A stretch of DNA of 64,000 bases from Bacillota bacterium (GTDB taxonomy: Bacteria > Bacillota > Sulfobacillia > Sulfobacillales > Sulfobacillaceae), in the NCBI GenBank assembly GCA_021841025.1, contig JAKBWA010000064.1, positions 97,287 through 161,286 on the forward strand, in the 5' to 3' direction. Position numbers and translations under genes: made by a program. Below are positions 9,501 through 17,292 of this stretch, one piece after another. How positions within the stretch are numbered: position 1 is the stretch's first letter; every line of letters starts with the position of its first letter. The notes under the pieces were generated by a model. It was not told where the DNA came from. It worked only from the letters and a program-made list of their open reading frames with translations, and made no database searches.

Positions 9501-9957
9501 GCTTCATTAACAAGGCCGCTTCGACTCGCCCTTGCCCAATAATGGCGTAATTGAACCGGCCAATGCCGCTGTCAAGAAACAAGTCCACAATATCTTTTAA
9601 ACGAACCACACGCCCGTTTAAAAGATATTCAGAATCACCCGAAAGATAATAGCGACGTGTAATTTGCAGCGATTCGGGCCAGTCTTCCATTTCTTTGTCA
9701 TGATTATCAAACAATAGACTCACTTCGGCCATCTTAGCCCGGTGGTTGTTAGAGTCGGTATGCAATAAGTCCTCCCACCGCTCAGCACGCAGTTCCTTAA
9801 CCCGTTGTTCGCCCAAGGCCCACCGAATAGCGTCGATCACATTGCTCTTCCCGCCGCCATTAGGCCCCACAATCACACTGATACCCGGATTCAATGCGAC
9901 ACGGGTATCTTGCAAAAAGGATTTAAAACCATACAGCACAATATTTTTTAGGAACAT
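6556..9957 (-). CDS. smc: Chromosome segregation/condensin protein SMC
   Basis: The 1133-residue protein has the SMC architecture. The N-terminal ATPase half carries Walker A GPNGGGKSNVIDAIRWALGEQ at residues 32-52. A long coiled coil spans about 165-480. The hinge (AGILGTVGSLITIPPRLHRAIDVAL) lies near 510-660, followed by the returning coiled coil. The C-terminal half has the signature LSGGEKALGGISWLFALL and Walker B SPFVVLDEAEAALD. It forms the condensin ring with ScpAB, which are not in this window. It is slightly shorter than the usual 1180 residues. In most Firmicutes it follows rnc directly; here a plus-strand cassette separates the two. Confidence 0.98.
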   Translation of the reverse strand: MFLKNIVLYGFKSFLQDTRVALNPGISVIVGPNGGGKSNVIDAIRWALGEQRVKELRAERWEDLLHTDSNNHRAKMAEVSLLFDNHDKEMEDWPESLQITRRYYLSGDSEYLLNGRVVRLKDIVDLFLDSGIGRFNYAIIGQGRVEAALLMKPKERLEQLEEAAGVSRYKVKRRETLQHLTDVQRNLDRIGDLIADVRNQKEEIAEDAHVEKTYLDIKHRYHDLQTRYQLTQYLQAMQDQAMWQETLARMNRRRADLEVELQTLRSERDQKVLLQGQMKERLDSAKNTVETKRQSMAVIDTYIARLEAEQEGLEREIEGLEEQSSKITCQLQDVSEKLANLTDTEDNADLDTVQKASGSEPELKSMRTALDVKARILDEQIQDRQRQEAIIKSLAEETRQLERRRDRLEGALNLAGHDDLLATVTNWESEESRLRTLYTSTEASYEDVKQTHRAVKQELALVNKDINEAQQDLWRIEAQIKALRSVESEEETMPFSVRAVLEMGKEGQIAGILGTVGSLITIPPRLHRAIDVALRAQRYFVITDTEIHARHVVDWLKRQRAGRVTLLPLDQIRPALVPDRDRYLANQPGAIGWALDQITFDPELFPAMSYVLGRVLVIESLEAGNALGRLHQFRYRMVSVDGQVILSGGAISGGSESRVREKSGKFGALSDRITQLKEVLRQRQSRQEQLKGELTGLEAKEGQLRQSLGHYQERLSQLKRILQDGEINTQAVRDMMSALESAGTRLKQATQTLDTTLATIQETEQELQQLKEAYQSRHEQYLHSRQVHSHRLELLAYYKEESRQLTVQKETIQQRLNDLRHSMDKVLSQLAVRRQERARMNQQIDQKGKEVHDVQQQLHQIEDALKTNEAKTQSIMAEDRKTAGRINYLEQQLVRTGAKWEGYEPAQTEPLENDQLPEAKKMLDEWQNTMESLGEVHPGVYALFTQLEKRLEYLEAERHDVELSADELRGTLRQIDQEVDLRITKTAQQVETAFNQACSALLGGEGGFRWIEGEERGVELRITPPGKKPGTLSLLSGGEKALGGISWLFALLSVKSSPFVVLDEAEAALDEANAHKVAEYIREHRGKTQYVIVTHHKSTMAIADALWGVAGDGKGRSRLVSVQIEQMPEVREG

Positions 9958-10268
9958 TTAGCCCACCATTTCGCATGCGTAGAGTACCCATTTCTGACTT
10001 GCGGTGACATTGTATCATACAGTCTTTCGGGCCCTCGTTCTGGTAATCTGGCGATACCGCCCATTTACACACTGTATGTTACTCAAAACCAGATGATTCC
10101 TGAAATTTCCACCACCGTTTCTTACCCTCAACAGCACCATTTTCTTGTATATTAGGGACGGTACGGGGTGAAAACGACTGCCACACTCCGGCAGCCGACA
10201 CATAGACCCCCGAAAAAATACAATAAATAAGCGGCGCTAATGCGTTGCCAGGAGGAGATTTTGGACAC
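9958..10268. other. Divergent intergenic region between smc and the HTH gene
   Basis: About 310 bases hold the promoters of both divergent units. The two minus-strand ORFs in the track (62 and 69 residues) lack family character and ribosome-binding sites and are rejected. A TACAAT-like -10 for smc is visible near 10005-10010 but no good -35 is paired with it. Nothing else stands out. Confidence 0.4.
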
Positions 10269-10829
10269 ATGGAAGTGTTAAATCGCATGGCTTATCTAAT
10301 ACTTGAAGACCCATTCATCACCGCCGCAGAGTTATCCCAAAAATTAGGTTATTCGGAAGAAAAGACGATATATTATTGGCTCTCTAAGGCTCATTATCAA
10401 GGATTACAGGCATTTAAACGCGCTGTTGTCGGGGGACGTTTTCGGTTGCCTGCCCATGCAGCTCGTGAAAATCATTCTCATTATGGGCGCTTGCCTCTTG
10501 TGGGCGGTTTCAGTCAAGATGGCAAGCCTATTGTCACTAAGGAAACTCTTTCGGGAAGTCTTGCCGCAAACGTTCTAGGCCGTCTGGCATGGCGCTATCA
10601 TGGACCCGTGCAAGGTCCGGTTCAAAGTGGCGATCTGCTTCTGCTTAGTCCCTTACAGGACAACGACCCCGCCAAATGGATATTGGTCGGCTCTCCTAAG
10701 TTACCGACAGTGTTACTCCGCGTGGCGTCAGGATCTGACATATGCTACATCCATCCCGATACTTACGAATCGGTGAATGTCGAATCCGAAAAATACCGCA
10801 TTGTGCAGATTCTTCGCAACTTGTTTTAA
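10269..10829 (+). CDS. Winged/HTH protein with a C-terminal LexA/S24-like beta domain (hypothetical)
   Basis: No named family is recognised. Residues 1-50 read as an HTH (LILEDPFITAAELSQKLGYSEEKTIYYWLSKA). The C-terminal part, residues 115-185 (PVQSGDLLLLSPLQDNDPAKWILVG), resembles the beta-rich fold of S24/LexA-type or XRE-linked sensor domains, but no clear Ser-Lys dyad can be assigned. The ATG at 10269 is preceded by AGGAGGAG eleven bases away, so I take it in preference to the track start at 10245. It is the first gene of a plus-strand block with a zinc-ribbon protein and a PBP, inserted between rnc and smc. It could be a local regulator of that block; this is inference. Confidence 0.6.
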   Translation: MEVLNRMAYLILEDPFITAAELSQKLGYSEEKTIYYWLSKAHYQGLQAFKRAVVGGRFRLPAHAARENHSHYGRLPLVGGFSQDGKPIVTKETLSGSLAANVLGRLAWRYHGPVQGPVQSGDLLLLSPLQDNDPAKWILVGSPKLPTVLLRVASGSDICYIHPDTYESVNVESEKYRIVQILRNLF

Positions 10830-11028
10830 AGACGCATAGCATTGATACACACATAATTGCCATGTCCCTCCACTATCTCCAATCTGCGCCAGGGTCAAGC
10901 TGTCATGGTTATGTTACAATGGTCTGCAAGTTCCGGGGTCAGTGCCTGGAGATATTGCCTGAATTCCGTTCGACGCCACCGGCATGTTATAGTAGCGTTG
11001 ACAAAGGACGATAAAGGCGAGGGATGAG

Positions 11029-11469
11029 ATGGTGTATTGCCGTCATTGTGGGGATCAAATTCCGGTTGATAGTGTATTTTGTCCCAGTTGCGGCCAAAGC
11101 TTATTGCTAGATACCAGTTCGGCCGATCCTGTTCTGGAGGAAGCTGCAGCAATTCATTCTACAGCACCTAAATCTCCAGGGAAAAAGAACTGGATTGAAA
11201 GAGTAAAGACATCAGCAGTCCGGCGTTACCTTAGATCGACTTTAAGCGTTATACGATTCGACGGGGTTAAACGCCAGACTGCCCGATGGTCCATCTCCCA
11301 AGTACTGCTTGGAGGAAGTTTCGCTTTTTCGCTCGTCGGATTTTTATGGAGTCTCTTTGGACATCAAAACGGAGTCTCATGGATCGGTTTTGGAATTGTT
11401 CTTGGTTTGGGCGCGGTCTACACTAAAGAACCGCCCAATCACGGCGATCCCCCTGAAATATCGGGGTAA
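11029..11469 (+). CDS. Small zinc-ribbon membrane protein
   Basis: The N terminus MVYCRHCGDQIPVDSVFCPSCGQSL is a CxxC-x(n)-CxxC zinc ribbon, as in many Firmicute 'zinc-ribbon domain' membrane proteins. A basic linker (residues 45-85) follows, then two probable membrane helices (VLLGGSFAFSLVGFLWSLF and VSWIGFGIVLGLGAVYT). It ends 28 bases before the zinc-ribbon PBP gene, so the two are probably co-transcribed. A metal-binding cytoplasmic head on a membrane anchor is all that can be said; a role linked to the PBP is inferred from the shared domain and position. Confidence 0.75.
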   Translation: MVYCRHCGDQIPVDSVFCPSCGQSLLLDTSSADPVLEEAAAIHSTAPKSPGKKNWIERVKTSAVRRYLRSTLSVIRFDGVKRQTARWSISQVLLGGSFAFSLVGFLWSLFGHQNGVSWIGFGIVLGLGAVYTKEPPNHGDPPEISG

Positions 11470-11497
11470 TTTGCAACAAAGGAGATGACATAAGAGC

Positions 11498-14113
11498 GTG
11501 CGTTGCCCTAAATGTGGACAGGAGAATACGGCCGGTTCGGCGTTTTGTCGATTTTGCGGACGGAAATTGCCTGATTCCGCTAAAAAGCGCCGAAAGTTAG
11601 GAATGCCAAACATGGCATCCTCATCCGGCCAAGCAAAGGACAAAGGCAGCAAAGGTAGTAACAATAAGGAAAAAACGCCCAGGGGTTCCCGCCGGAAAAT
11701 ACGTTGGGGCCGCGTTATTCTTTTAGGAGCTACCGGCTTCTTGGTCTCAGGCTTTGGGTATAGCGGCTATGTTGCCTATAAGGCTTTTCAATCGTTGCCG
11801 TCTATTCAATCTATCGTGTCAGCCCAATCTCGCGGTCAAGATTCGGTGATTTATGACCGGTTTGGTCAACCCGTAGCCAGACTTCACGGGTCCACTAACC
11901 GCGTGAATGTGCCCATTTCACAAATCTCTCCTTATATGCAACATGCCATTGTTGCGATTGAAGACCACAGTTTTTATACGAATCCGGGTTTTGATTTAAC
12001 CGCTATTATCAGAGCAGCCGTGGTGGATGTCATTCACTTGGCACCCGTTCAAGGCGCTAGCACAATCACCGAACAACTAGCCAAAGACATGTACTTGAGC
12101 CCGCAGAAAACCATGGTCCGCAAGGCACGTGAATTTCTTATCGGCCTGGAGTTGGCACATACCTACTCCAAGCAACAAATCCTGGATATGTATCTCAACC
12201 AGGTCTATTTAGGCGACGGAGCCAGCGGGGTCTACGCTGCGGCCAAAGCCTACTTCAACGAAAAACCGTCTCAGCTGACCTTGCCGCAAGCTGCAATGCT
12301 GGCCGGTTTGCCACAGGCTCCTTCGCTTTATGACCCTTTGGTGAACTTTAAACTAGCGAAACAGCGTCAACGCTTGGTGCTGGGCGCTATGGCTAAATAT
12401 GGCTATATTACTAACGCCCAAGCCCAGGCCGCTTATAAAGCTCCTCTTCATTTGCACCCCGTGGCTGTTGATGCTGCCAATAGTCAAATCTATCCCTACC
12501 CCTGGTATGTGGATCATGTGATTCGCATGCTGTACAAAAAAGGGTTTACCGGAACACAAATTTTCAGCGGCGGGCTAAAAATCTATACAGCTTTGGACCC
12601 GAAGGTCTATAATATTGCTCAAAATGCCGTAGACAGCAATATGAATCACAACTTCGGTGTCTCCCATTCGTCGAATCCCACTTATCAGGCCGCTGCCGTG
12701 GTGGAAGATCCTCACAACGGATACATCTTGGCCGCTATCGGCGGAAGAAAGTTTAGCCAGCCTTTTCAAGAGAACCTGGCCACCAATTCTAGTGTTCACC
12801 GGTCAACAGGATCCGCTATTAAACCGTTATTAGAATACACGCCGGCCATCGCCAAGGGTTACACCCAAATGTCTGTGCTTCAGGACGTGCCGATTTTCAA
12901 GGTTAATGGCCAATGGTGGCCGCATAACGACAACCATTTATATCGCGGTTATATGGACCTGCGGGATGCGCTGGCGATTTCGGACAATGACGTTGCTGTC
13001 CACTTGCTGCACGACATCGGTCTAAATTACGGCTACAATTTTGCCAAAAACAAATTCGGTTTGCCTTTAAGCCCTTCGGATCTCCATGCGGGATTAGGAA
13101 TTGCCATTGGCGGGCTGCCGCAAGGGTTCAACGTATACCAGATGACCCAGGCTTATTCCACATTTCCGAATAATGGTGTCAGAATGAAGCCCATCTGGAT
13201 CACTAAGGTTGTGAACAGCAATGGGGCCGTCGTGTTTCAAGATACGCCTCATGGAACTACAGAGTTTAGTCCACAAGTAGCCTATGTTATGGATAAAATG
13301 ATGGAACGGGTTTTGGACCCACACCCCATTCCTTCCATTGGACCAGGCTCCTATTCGACCGGTTATGACCTCGGTATAGGGCGGCCCGCAGCAGGTAAAA
13401 CAGGGACAAACAACGGTGAGGCCGACGCGTGGTTTATGGGATATACCCCGCAACTCATGGTTGGGGTCTGGGAAGGCAACCGCAAAGGCGAATATCCGCA
13501 GCCATCTACCCCGAATGGCCCTGCTTACGGAGATGTTGCGGCAGGCCCCATTTGGAAGCAGATCATGCAACAGGTCAATAGTGCAGAACATCTCCCTGTA
13601 AAACATTTTCCTCGACCGAACAACATGGTTTACGTGCCCAATGTTAGTATTACTTCGGGCAAAATTGCGAGCCGTTACGCCCCATCCTCAGATGTTCAGG
13701 GGGCTTGGTTCATTAAGGGAACTCAGCCAACAACAATTGGCAACACTCATTATCCCGTAAAAGTGGTGGCCTCGCATCCGAATGAGCGATGGCAGCCAGG
13801 CTGTGGCCCTTATGTCACATCCACATTCTTGCGTCAAGAATCAGATTGGCATTCTGGGGTACCGGTTCCTTGGGACTCTAAATTCTGGGCTCCCACAAAA
13901 ACTTGCACGCCGAACCAGCAACCGTCAGCGTCCACTTCACCATCTAGTTCACCGTCCACTTCACCATCTAGCTCACCGTCGACCTCGCCATCTCGTTCAC
14001 CATCGAATTCGCCATCCAAATCAACCAGTGTCTCCACGTCACCGTCTTCCACTTCTTCACCCCGCCGGTCGTCCCCTAGTCCCTCATCTTCGCCGTCTTC
14101 TGCATCGCCCTAG
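11498..14113 (+). CDS. Class A penicillin-binding protein (PBP1A-type) with N-terminal zinc ribbon
   Basis: This is a bifunctional peptidoglycan glycosyltransferase/transpeptidase. The GTG at 11498 with AAGGAG upstream gives an unusual cytoplasmic head, MRCPKCGQENTAGSAFCRFCGRKLP, a two-CxxC zinc ribbon. One transmembrane helix lies at about 72-95. The GT51 domain shows AIEDHSFYTNPGFD and STITEQLAKDMYL. The transpeptidase domain shows the SxxK nucleophile in STGSAIKP, the SDN motif in ISDNDVAV and the KTG motif in AGKTGTNNGEADAWF. The last ~60 residues are a Ser/Thr/Pro repeat tail (SPSSSPST units), probably in the wall. At 871 residues it is otherwise a standard class A PBP. Confidence 0.93.
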   Translation: MRCPKCGQENTAGSAFCRFCGRKLPDSAKKRRKLGMPNMASSSGQAKDKGSKGSNNKEKTPRGSRRKIRWGRVILLGATGFLVSGFGYSGYVAYKAFQSLPSIQSIVSAQSRGQDSVIYDRFGQPVARLHGSTNRVNVPISQISPYMQHAIVAIEDHSFYTNPGFDLTAIIRAAVVDVIHLAPVQGASTITEQLAKDMYLSPQKTMVRKAREFLIGLELAHTYSKQQILDMYLNQVYLGDGASGVYAAAKAYFNEKPSQLTLPQAAMLAGLPQAPSLYDPLVNFKLAKQRQRLVLGAMAKYGYITNAQAQAAYKAPLHLHPVAVDAANSQIYPYPWYVDHVIRMLYKKGFTGTQIFSGGLKIYTALDPKVYNIAQNAVDSNMNHNFGVSHSSNPTYQAAAVVEDPHNGYILAAIGGRKFSQPFQENLATNSSVHRSTGSAIKPLLEYTPAIAKGYTQMSVLQDVPIFKVNGQWWPHNDNHLYRGYMDLRDALAISDNDVAVHLLHDIGLNYGYNFAKNKFGLPLSPSDLHAGLGIAIGGLPQGFNVYQMTQAYSTFPNNGVRMKPIWITKVVNSNGAVVFQDTPHGTTEFSPQVAYVMDKMMERVLDPHPIPSIGPGSYSTGYDLGIGRPAAGKTGTNNGEADAWFMGYTPQLMVGVWEGNRKGEYPQPSTPNGPAYGDVAAGPIWKQIMQQVNSAEHLPVKHFPRPNNMVYVPNVSITSGKIASRYAPSSDVQGAWFIKGTQPTTIGNTHYPVKVVASHPNERWQPGCGPYVTSTFLRQESDWHSGVPVPWDSKFWAPTKTCTPNQQPSASTSPSSSPSTSPSSSPSTSPSRSPSNSPSKSTSVSTSPSSTSSPRRSSPSPSSSPSSASP
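13937..14020 (+). repeat. Degenerate 24-base tandem repeats in the PBP tail
   Basis: Units at 13937-13960, 13961-13984 and 13985-14008, plus a partial one, encode SPSSSPST-like octapeptides. They are close but not identical copies, consistent with repeat expansion in a flexible wall-spanning tail. Confidence 0.8.
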
Positions 14114-14172
14114 GATGGTGAATGCGACAAGCTTACAGATGATGGGAGCCGGACTCACGACTCCTCAGTAAA

Positions 14173-14214
14173 AAAGAAAGACGACGAGAAGTTATGCTTT
14201 CGTCGTCTTTCTTT
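14173..14214. terminator. Bidirectional terminator between the convergent PBP and rnc genes
   Basis: A perfect 15-base stem, AAAGAAAGACGACGA (14173-14187) and its complement (14200-14214), encloses a 12-base loop. The A/T-rich outer ends give T-rich tails on both strands. It ends the plus-strand PBP unit and the minus-strand fab-rnc unit. Confidence 0.9.
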
Positions 14215-14233
14215 ATCTCTACTCTCACACACC

Positions 14234-14944
14234 CTACTCGTGGGAAGATGGAGGGGACGGTTCAGATGCTGACGATTGTTCTATGAATTGTTTGAGTGCT
14301 AATCGAGCGCTCTGCTGTTCCGCTTCCTTCTTGCTATGACCAATGGCGCGGCTTATGGCCACTCCTCCCACTGATACCTCCACCTCAAAACTTTTGGCGT
14401 GATCGGGGCCATAAGATCCCACCACTGCATATGTGGCTTCTTCTCCACGTCGCCGCAACCATTCATTAAGGGCTGTCTTGTGATCCCTTCCTGTTTCACG
14501 TTGTTCTACGCTTATCAGAGCAAAGTTCAACACATGCAAAATGAATCGCCGAGCTTGTTCGAGACCGCTGTCCAAGTAAATTGCCCCGATGATGGCCTCC
14601 ATAGCATCAGCCAATAATGAATGCTTGGAACGTCCACCGCTCCGCTCTTCACCTCGCCCTAATCTCAAAGATTCTCCCACATGCAGGTTAAAAGCAGCCT
14701 CGGCCAAGGTCGCTTCACAAACAATGGCTGCCCTTCCTTGACTCAATTGACCTTCGGTCCACTGACCATTGTGAGCGTAGAGCCACTCCGTTACTACAAG
14801 CTGCAACACGGAATCGCCCAGAAATTCCAGTCGTTCATTATGAGCTTCCTTGCGAAATCCCTCGTTGGCATAAGACGAATGCGTTAAAGCTTGTTTAAGA
14901 AGATTCTGATCTTTTATCCACTGTTCAAGGTTGTTGGCGCTCAT
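14234..14944 (-). CDS. rnc: Ribonuclease III
   Basis: RNase III cleaves double-stranded RNA, including rRNA precursors. The catalytic signature HNERLEFLGDSVLQL is present at about residues 36-50 with the second metal-binding segment DAMEAIIGAIYLDSG. A C-terminal dsRNA-binding domain (KTALNEWLRRRG...AIGHSKKEAEQQSARLALKQF) follows. At 236 residues it has the normal length. Its start overlaps the fabF stop by four bases (ATGA), so it closes the fapR-plsX-fab operon. Confidence 0.98.
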   Translation of the reverse strand: MSANNLEQWIKDQNLLKQALTHSSYANEGFRKEAHNERLEFLGDSVLQLVVTEWLYAHNGQWTEGQLSQGRAAIVCEATLAEAAFNLHVGESLRLGRGEERSGGRSKHSLLADAMEAIIGAIYLDSGLEQARRFILHVLNFALISVEQRETGRDHKTALNEWLRRRGEEATYAVVGSYGPDHAKSFEVEVSVGGVAISRAIGHSKKEAEQQSARLALKQFIEQSSASEPSPPSSHE

Positions 14945-16185
14945 GGAACATACTCCCGTGCGATAAGAGATGCGTTCTGTCCACCAAAGCCGAACGCATT
15001 AGACATTACCACATGAACTGTACGGTTTTGAGGCCGATTCGGAACATAATTTAAATCACAGTCCGGACTTGCGTGGTCCAAATTGACTGTGGGGGGAACT
15101 TGCTGCCGCACAATTGCCAAGAGCGAGGCAATCATTTCGACTGCCCCCGCCGCGCCCAACAAATGACCTGTTGAGGACTTCGTAGAGGATACCGCTAGCT
15201 GATAGGCATGTTCTCCAAACACGCTTTTTATGGCTAGAGTTTCCGCCAAATCTCCTTTCATCGTCGATGTACCATGCGCATTAATATAATCTATCTCTCG
15301 CGGACTAATGCCTGCATCCTCCAGCGCTCGCCGCATCGATTGTGCTGCGCCCCGTCCCTCCGGATGGGGTTCAACCACATGATACGCATCCGCCGAGCGT
15401 CCATACCCTATGAGTTCTGCATAGATGTGCGCCCCCCGGCTTTTGGCAAAGCTAAGCGATTCTAAAACCAAGAAGCCCGCCCCTTCGCCCATGACAAATC
15501 CATCACGCTCCTGGTCAAAGGGCCGGCTCGCATGTTGTGGGTCATCATTGCGGGTTGACATGGCTTTCATAGCGCAGAACCCTGCGAAGGATATGGGCAG
15601 CAACACGGCTTCGGTTCCCCCGGCCAACATGATGTCGGCTTCACCAAACTGAATGGTCCTGTAGGCATCTCCGAGAGCACTGCCCGACGATGCACAAGCC
15701 GTAACCAAAGTGGCATTCGGTCCCTGGAAATTGAACCGGATAGCCAGTTGCCCGCCAGCAATGTTGCCAATCATTTTGGGGATGAAAAACGGACTGACGC
15801 GGCTAGGTCCTTTCGTCAACAAAGTTTCATGTTGTTCCGTAAGGGTTTCCATACCCCCAATCCCGGTTCCCACAGCCACCCCAGCGCGCTCCGGGTCCAC
15901 TTCCTCTTCTATCAAGCCAGCATCATTGTACGCTTCTTGCGCCGCTCCGATCGCTAATTGTACGAAACGGTCCATGTGCCGCATGTCTTTTTTTTCTAGA
16001 TACCTCAGCGGATCAAAATCGTGGACCTCAGCCGCAATTCGGGTGGAAAACTGTGATACATCGAATCGGGTTACAGGTCCGACAGCACTATGTCCGCTGG
16101 TCAAGCCGTCCCAAAAGGCAGAGAGACCGGACCCAACCGGAGATATCACTCCCATTCCTGTAACCACCACACGTTCGCGCTTCAT
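14941..16185 (-). CDS. fabF: 3-oxoacyl-[ACP] synthase II (FabF)
   Basis: FabF condenses malonyl-ACP with acyl-ACP in fatty-acid elongation. Residues RVVVTGMGVISPVG open the thiolase fold. The catalytic Cys is in VTACASSGSALGDAYR, and the two active-site His are in NAHGTSTMKGD and STGHLLGAAGAVE. Length 414 is typical. It follows acpP and precedes rnc with a four-base overlap. The membrane of an acidophile depends on this pathway, but nothing in the sequence shows special chain-length control. Confidence 0.98.
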   Translation of the reverse strand: MKRERVVVTGMGVISPVGSGLSAFWDGLTSGHSAVGPVTRFDVSQFSTRIAAEVHDFDPLRYLEKKDMRHMDRFVQLAIGAAQEAYNDAGLIEEEVDPERAGVAVGTGIGGMETLTEQHETLLTKGPSRVSPFFIPKMIGNIAGGQLAIRFNFQGPNATLVTACASSGSALGDAYRTIQFGEADIMLAGGTEAVLLPISFAGFCAMKAMSTRNDDPQHASRPFDQERDGFVMGEGAGFLVLESLSFAKSRGAHIYAELIGYGRSADAYHVVEPHPEGRGAAQSMRRALEDAGISPREIDYINAHGTSTMKGDLAETLAIKSVFGEHAYQLAVSSTKSSTGHLLGAAGAVEMIASLLAIVRQQVPPTVNLDHASPDCDLNYVPNRPQNRTVHVVMSNAFGFGGQNASLIAREYVP

Positions 16186-16241
16186 TCCTTGCTCCCTCCC
16201 CTAGTACCCAGGAACCCTCTCCTCGGAACCAGGGCCATAAA

Positions 16242-16484
16242 TTAGGCATTTTCCCGAATATATTCAACGGCATCGCTGACCGTACTGATTTTCTCAGCTT
16301 CATCATCCGGAATCTCGAGACCAAACTCTTCTTCCAATGCCATGATTAACTCGACAATATCGAGTGAATCAGCTCCCAAGTCATCAATGAATGAAGCTTC
16401 TGGGGTAACCTCTTCTTCATCCACACCTAGCTGATCCACAATGATGTCTTTAACTTTGTCAAAAACCTGTTCTTTGTTTGCCAC
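16242..16484 (-). CDS. acpP: Acyl carrier protein
   Basis: The 80-residue acidic protein carries the phosphopantetheine attachment motif [19 protein letters not shown], with Ser in DSL. It shuttles acyl chains between the Fab enzymes. It is preceded by AGGAGG (seen as cacctcc) and lies between fabG and fabF. N-terminal [26 protein letters not shown] is canonical. Confidence 0.98.
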   Translation of the reverse strand: MANKEQVFDKVKDIIVDQLGVDEEEVTPEASFIDDLGADSLDIVELIMALEEEFGLEIPDDEAEKISTVSDAVEYIRENA

Positions 16485-16504
16485 GATTCACAACACCTCC
16501 AAAA

Positions 16505-17257
16505 TTAGTCCATTACCAGGCCGCCATCAACCACTAGGGTCTGGCCTGTAATGTAATCCGCTTGAACAAGAAACCATACCGCATCAGCCACATCTTCGGG
16601 ACGCCCGGCGCGCCCTAAAGGGATCTGACTGACCAATTGTTCATAGGCCTCCGGTTTCATCTGTTGAGACATTCCGGTATCGATAATCCCCGGGGCCACC
16701 ACATTGACAGTAATCTGCCGGGATGCCACCTCCCGCGCAACTGAGCGGGTAAACCCTATCACCCCCGCCTTTGCCGCCGCGTAATTTGCCTGCCCTGCAT
16801 TACCAAGAATACCCGCAACCGAAGAGATTGTAACAATGCGTCCAAACCTTTGCTTCAACATCCCGCGCAACGCAGCGCGAGTGCAAGCAAAAACGCCAGT
16901 AAGATTAGTGGCAATAACCTCTTCCCAGTCCTGGCTTCGCATGCGCAACAACAAAGTGTCCCGGGTTATTCCTGCATTGTTCACTAATATATCCAAATGA
17001 CCCCAGTCTTGCGTCACGGAGTTGACCAAGTTTTGTGCGTTATCCAGATTCGAAATATCTGCCGGATAAAGCCCACAACGTCCTCCCTGTGACCGAATGA
17101 TATCTTGGGTCTCTTGGGCAGCACTACTATTGCCACGGTAATTTACTGCAACTATCATACCTTGCTGGGCTAATTTTAGAGCGATGGCACGGCCAAGACC
17201 GCGAGAGGCTCCCGTCACCAGTACTACTCTTTGATCCCAAGGCACCCGCAAATCCAC
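16505..17257 (-). CDS. fabG: 3-oxoacyl-[ACP] reductase (FabG)
   Basis: This is an SDR-family NADPH-dependent reductase of the elongation cycle. The Rossmann motif VTGASRGLGRAIA lies at residue ~14, NNAG near 90, the catalytic Ser in SSVAGILGNAGQ, and the YxxxK pair in NYAAAKAGVIGF. The C-terminal segment GRAGRPEDVADAVWFL...TGQTLVVDGG is the usual FabG ending. It is 250 residues long. It sits between fabD and acpP, in standard Firmicute order. Confidence 0.96.
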   Translation of the reverse strand: MDLRVPWDQRVVLVTGASRGLGRAIALKLAQQGMIVAVNYRGNSSAAQETQDIIRSQGGRCGLYPADISNLDNAQNLVNSVTQDWGHLDILVNNAGITRDTLLLRMRSQDWEEVIATNLTGVFACTRAALRGMLKQRFGRIVTISSVAGILGNAGQANYAAAKAGVIGFTRSVAREVASRQITVNVVAPGIIDTGMSQQMKPEAYEQLVSQIPLGRAGRPEDVADAVWFLVQADYITGQTLVVDGGLVMD

Positions 17258-17292
17258 TCCCTATCAGTCATATGGCTTCCAGGCAATAATTC

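Noticed and set aside
13094-13606. 170-residue minus-strand ORF
   Set aside because: It is a shadow of the PBP transpeptidase domain, with no supporting start signal.
13937-14020. Possible CRISPR-like spacing of 24-base repeats
   Set aside because: Units are directly adjacent without spacers, are in frame, and encode octapeptides of the PBP tail.
13834-14052. Asp/Gly-rich minus-strand ORF with GEVDGELD repeats
   Set aside because: This is the complement of the Ser/Pro repeat tail of the PBP.
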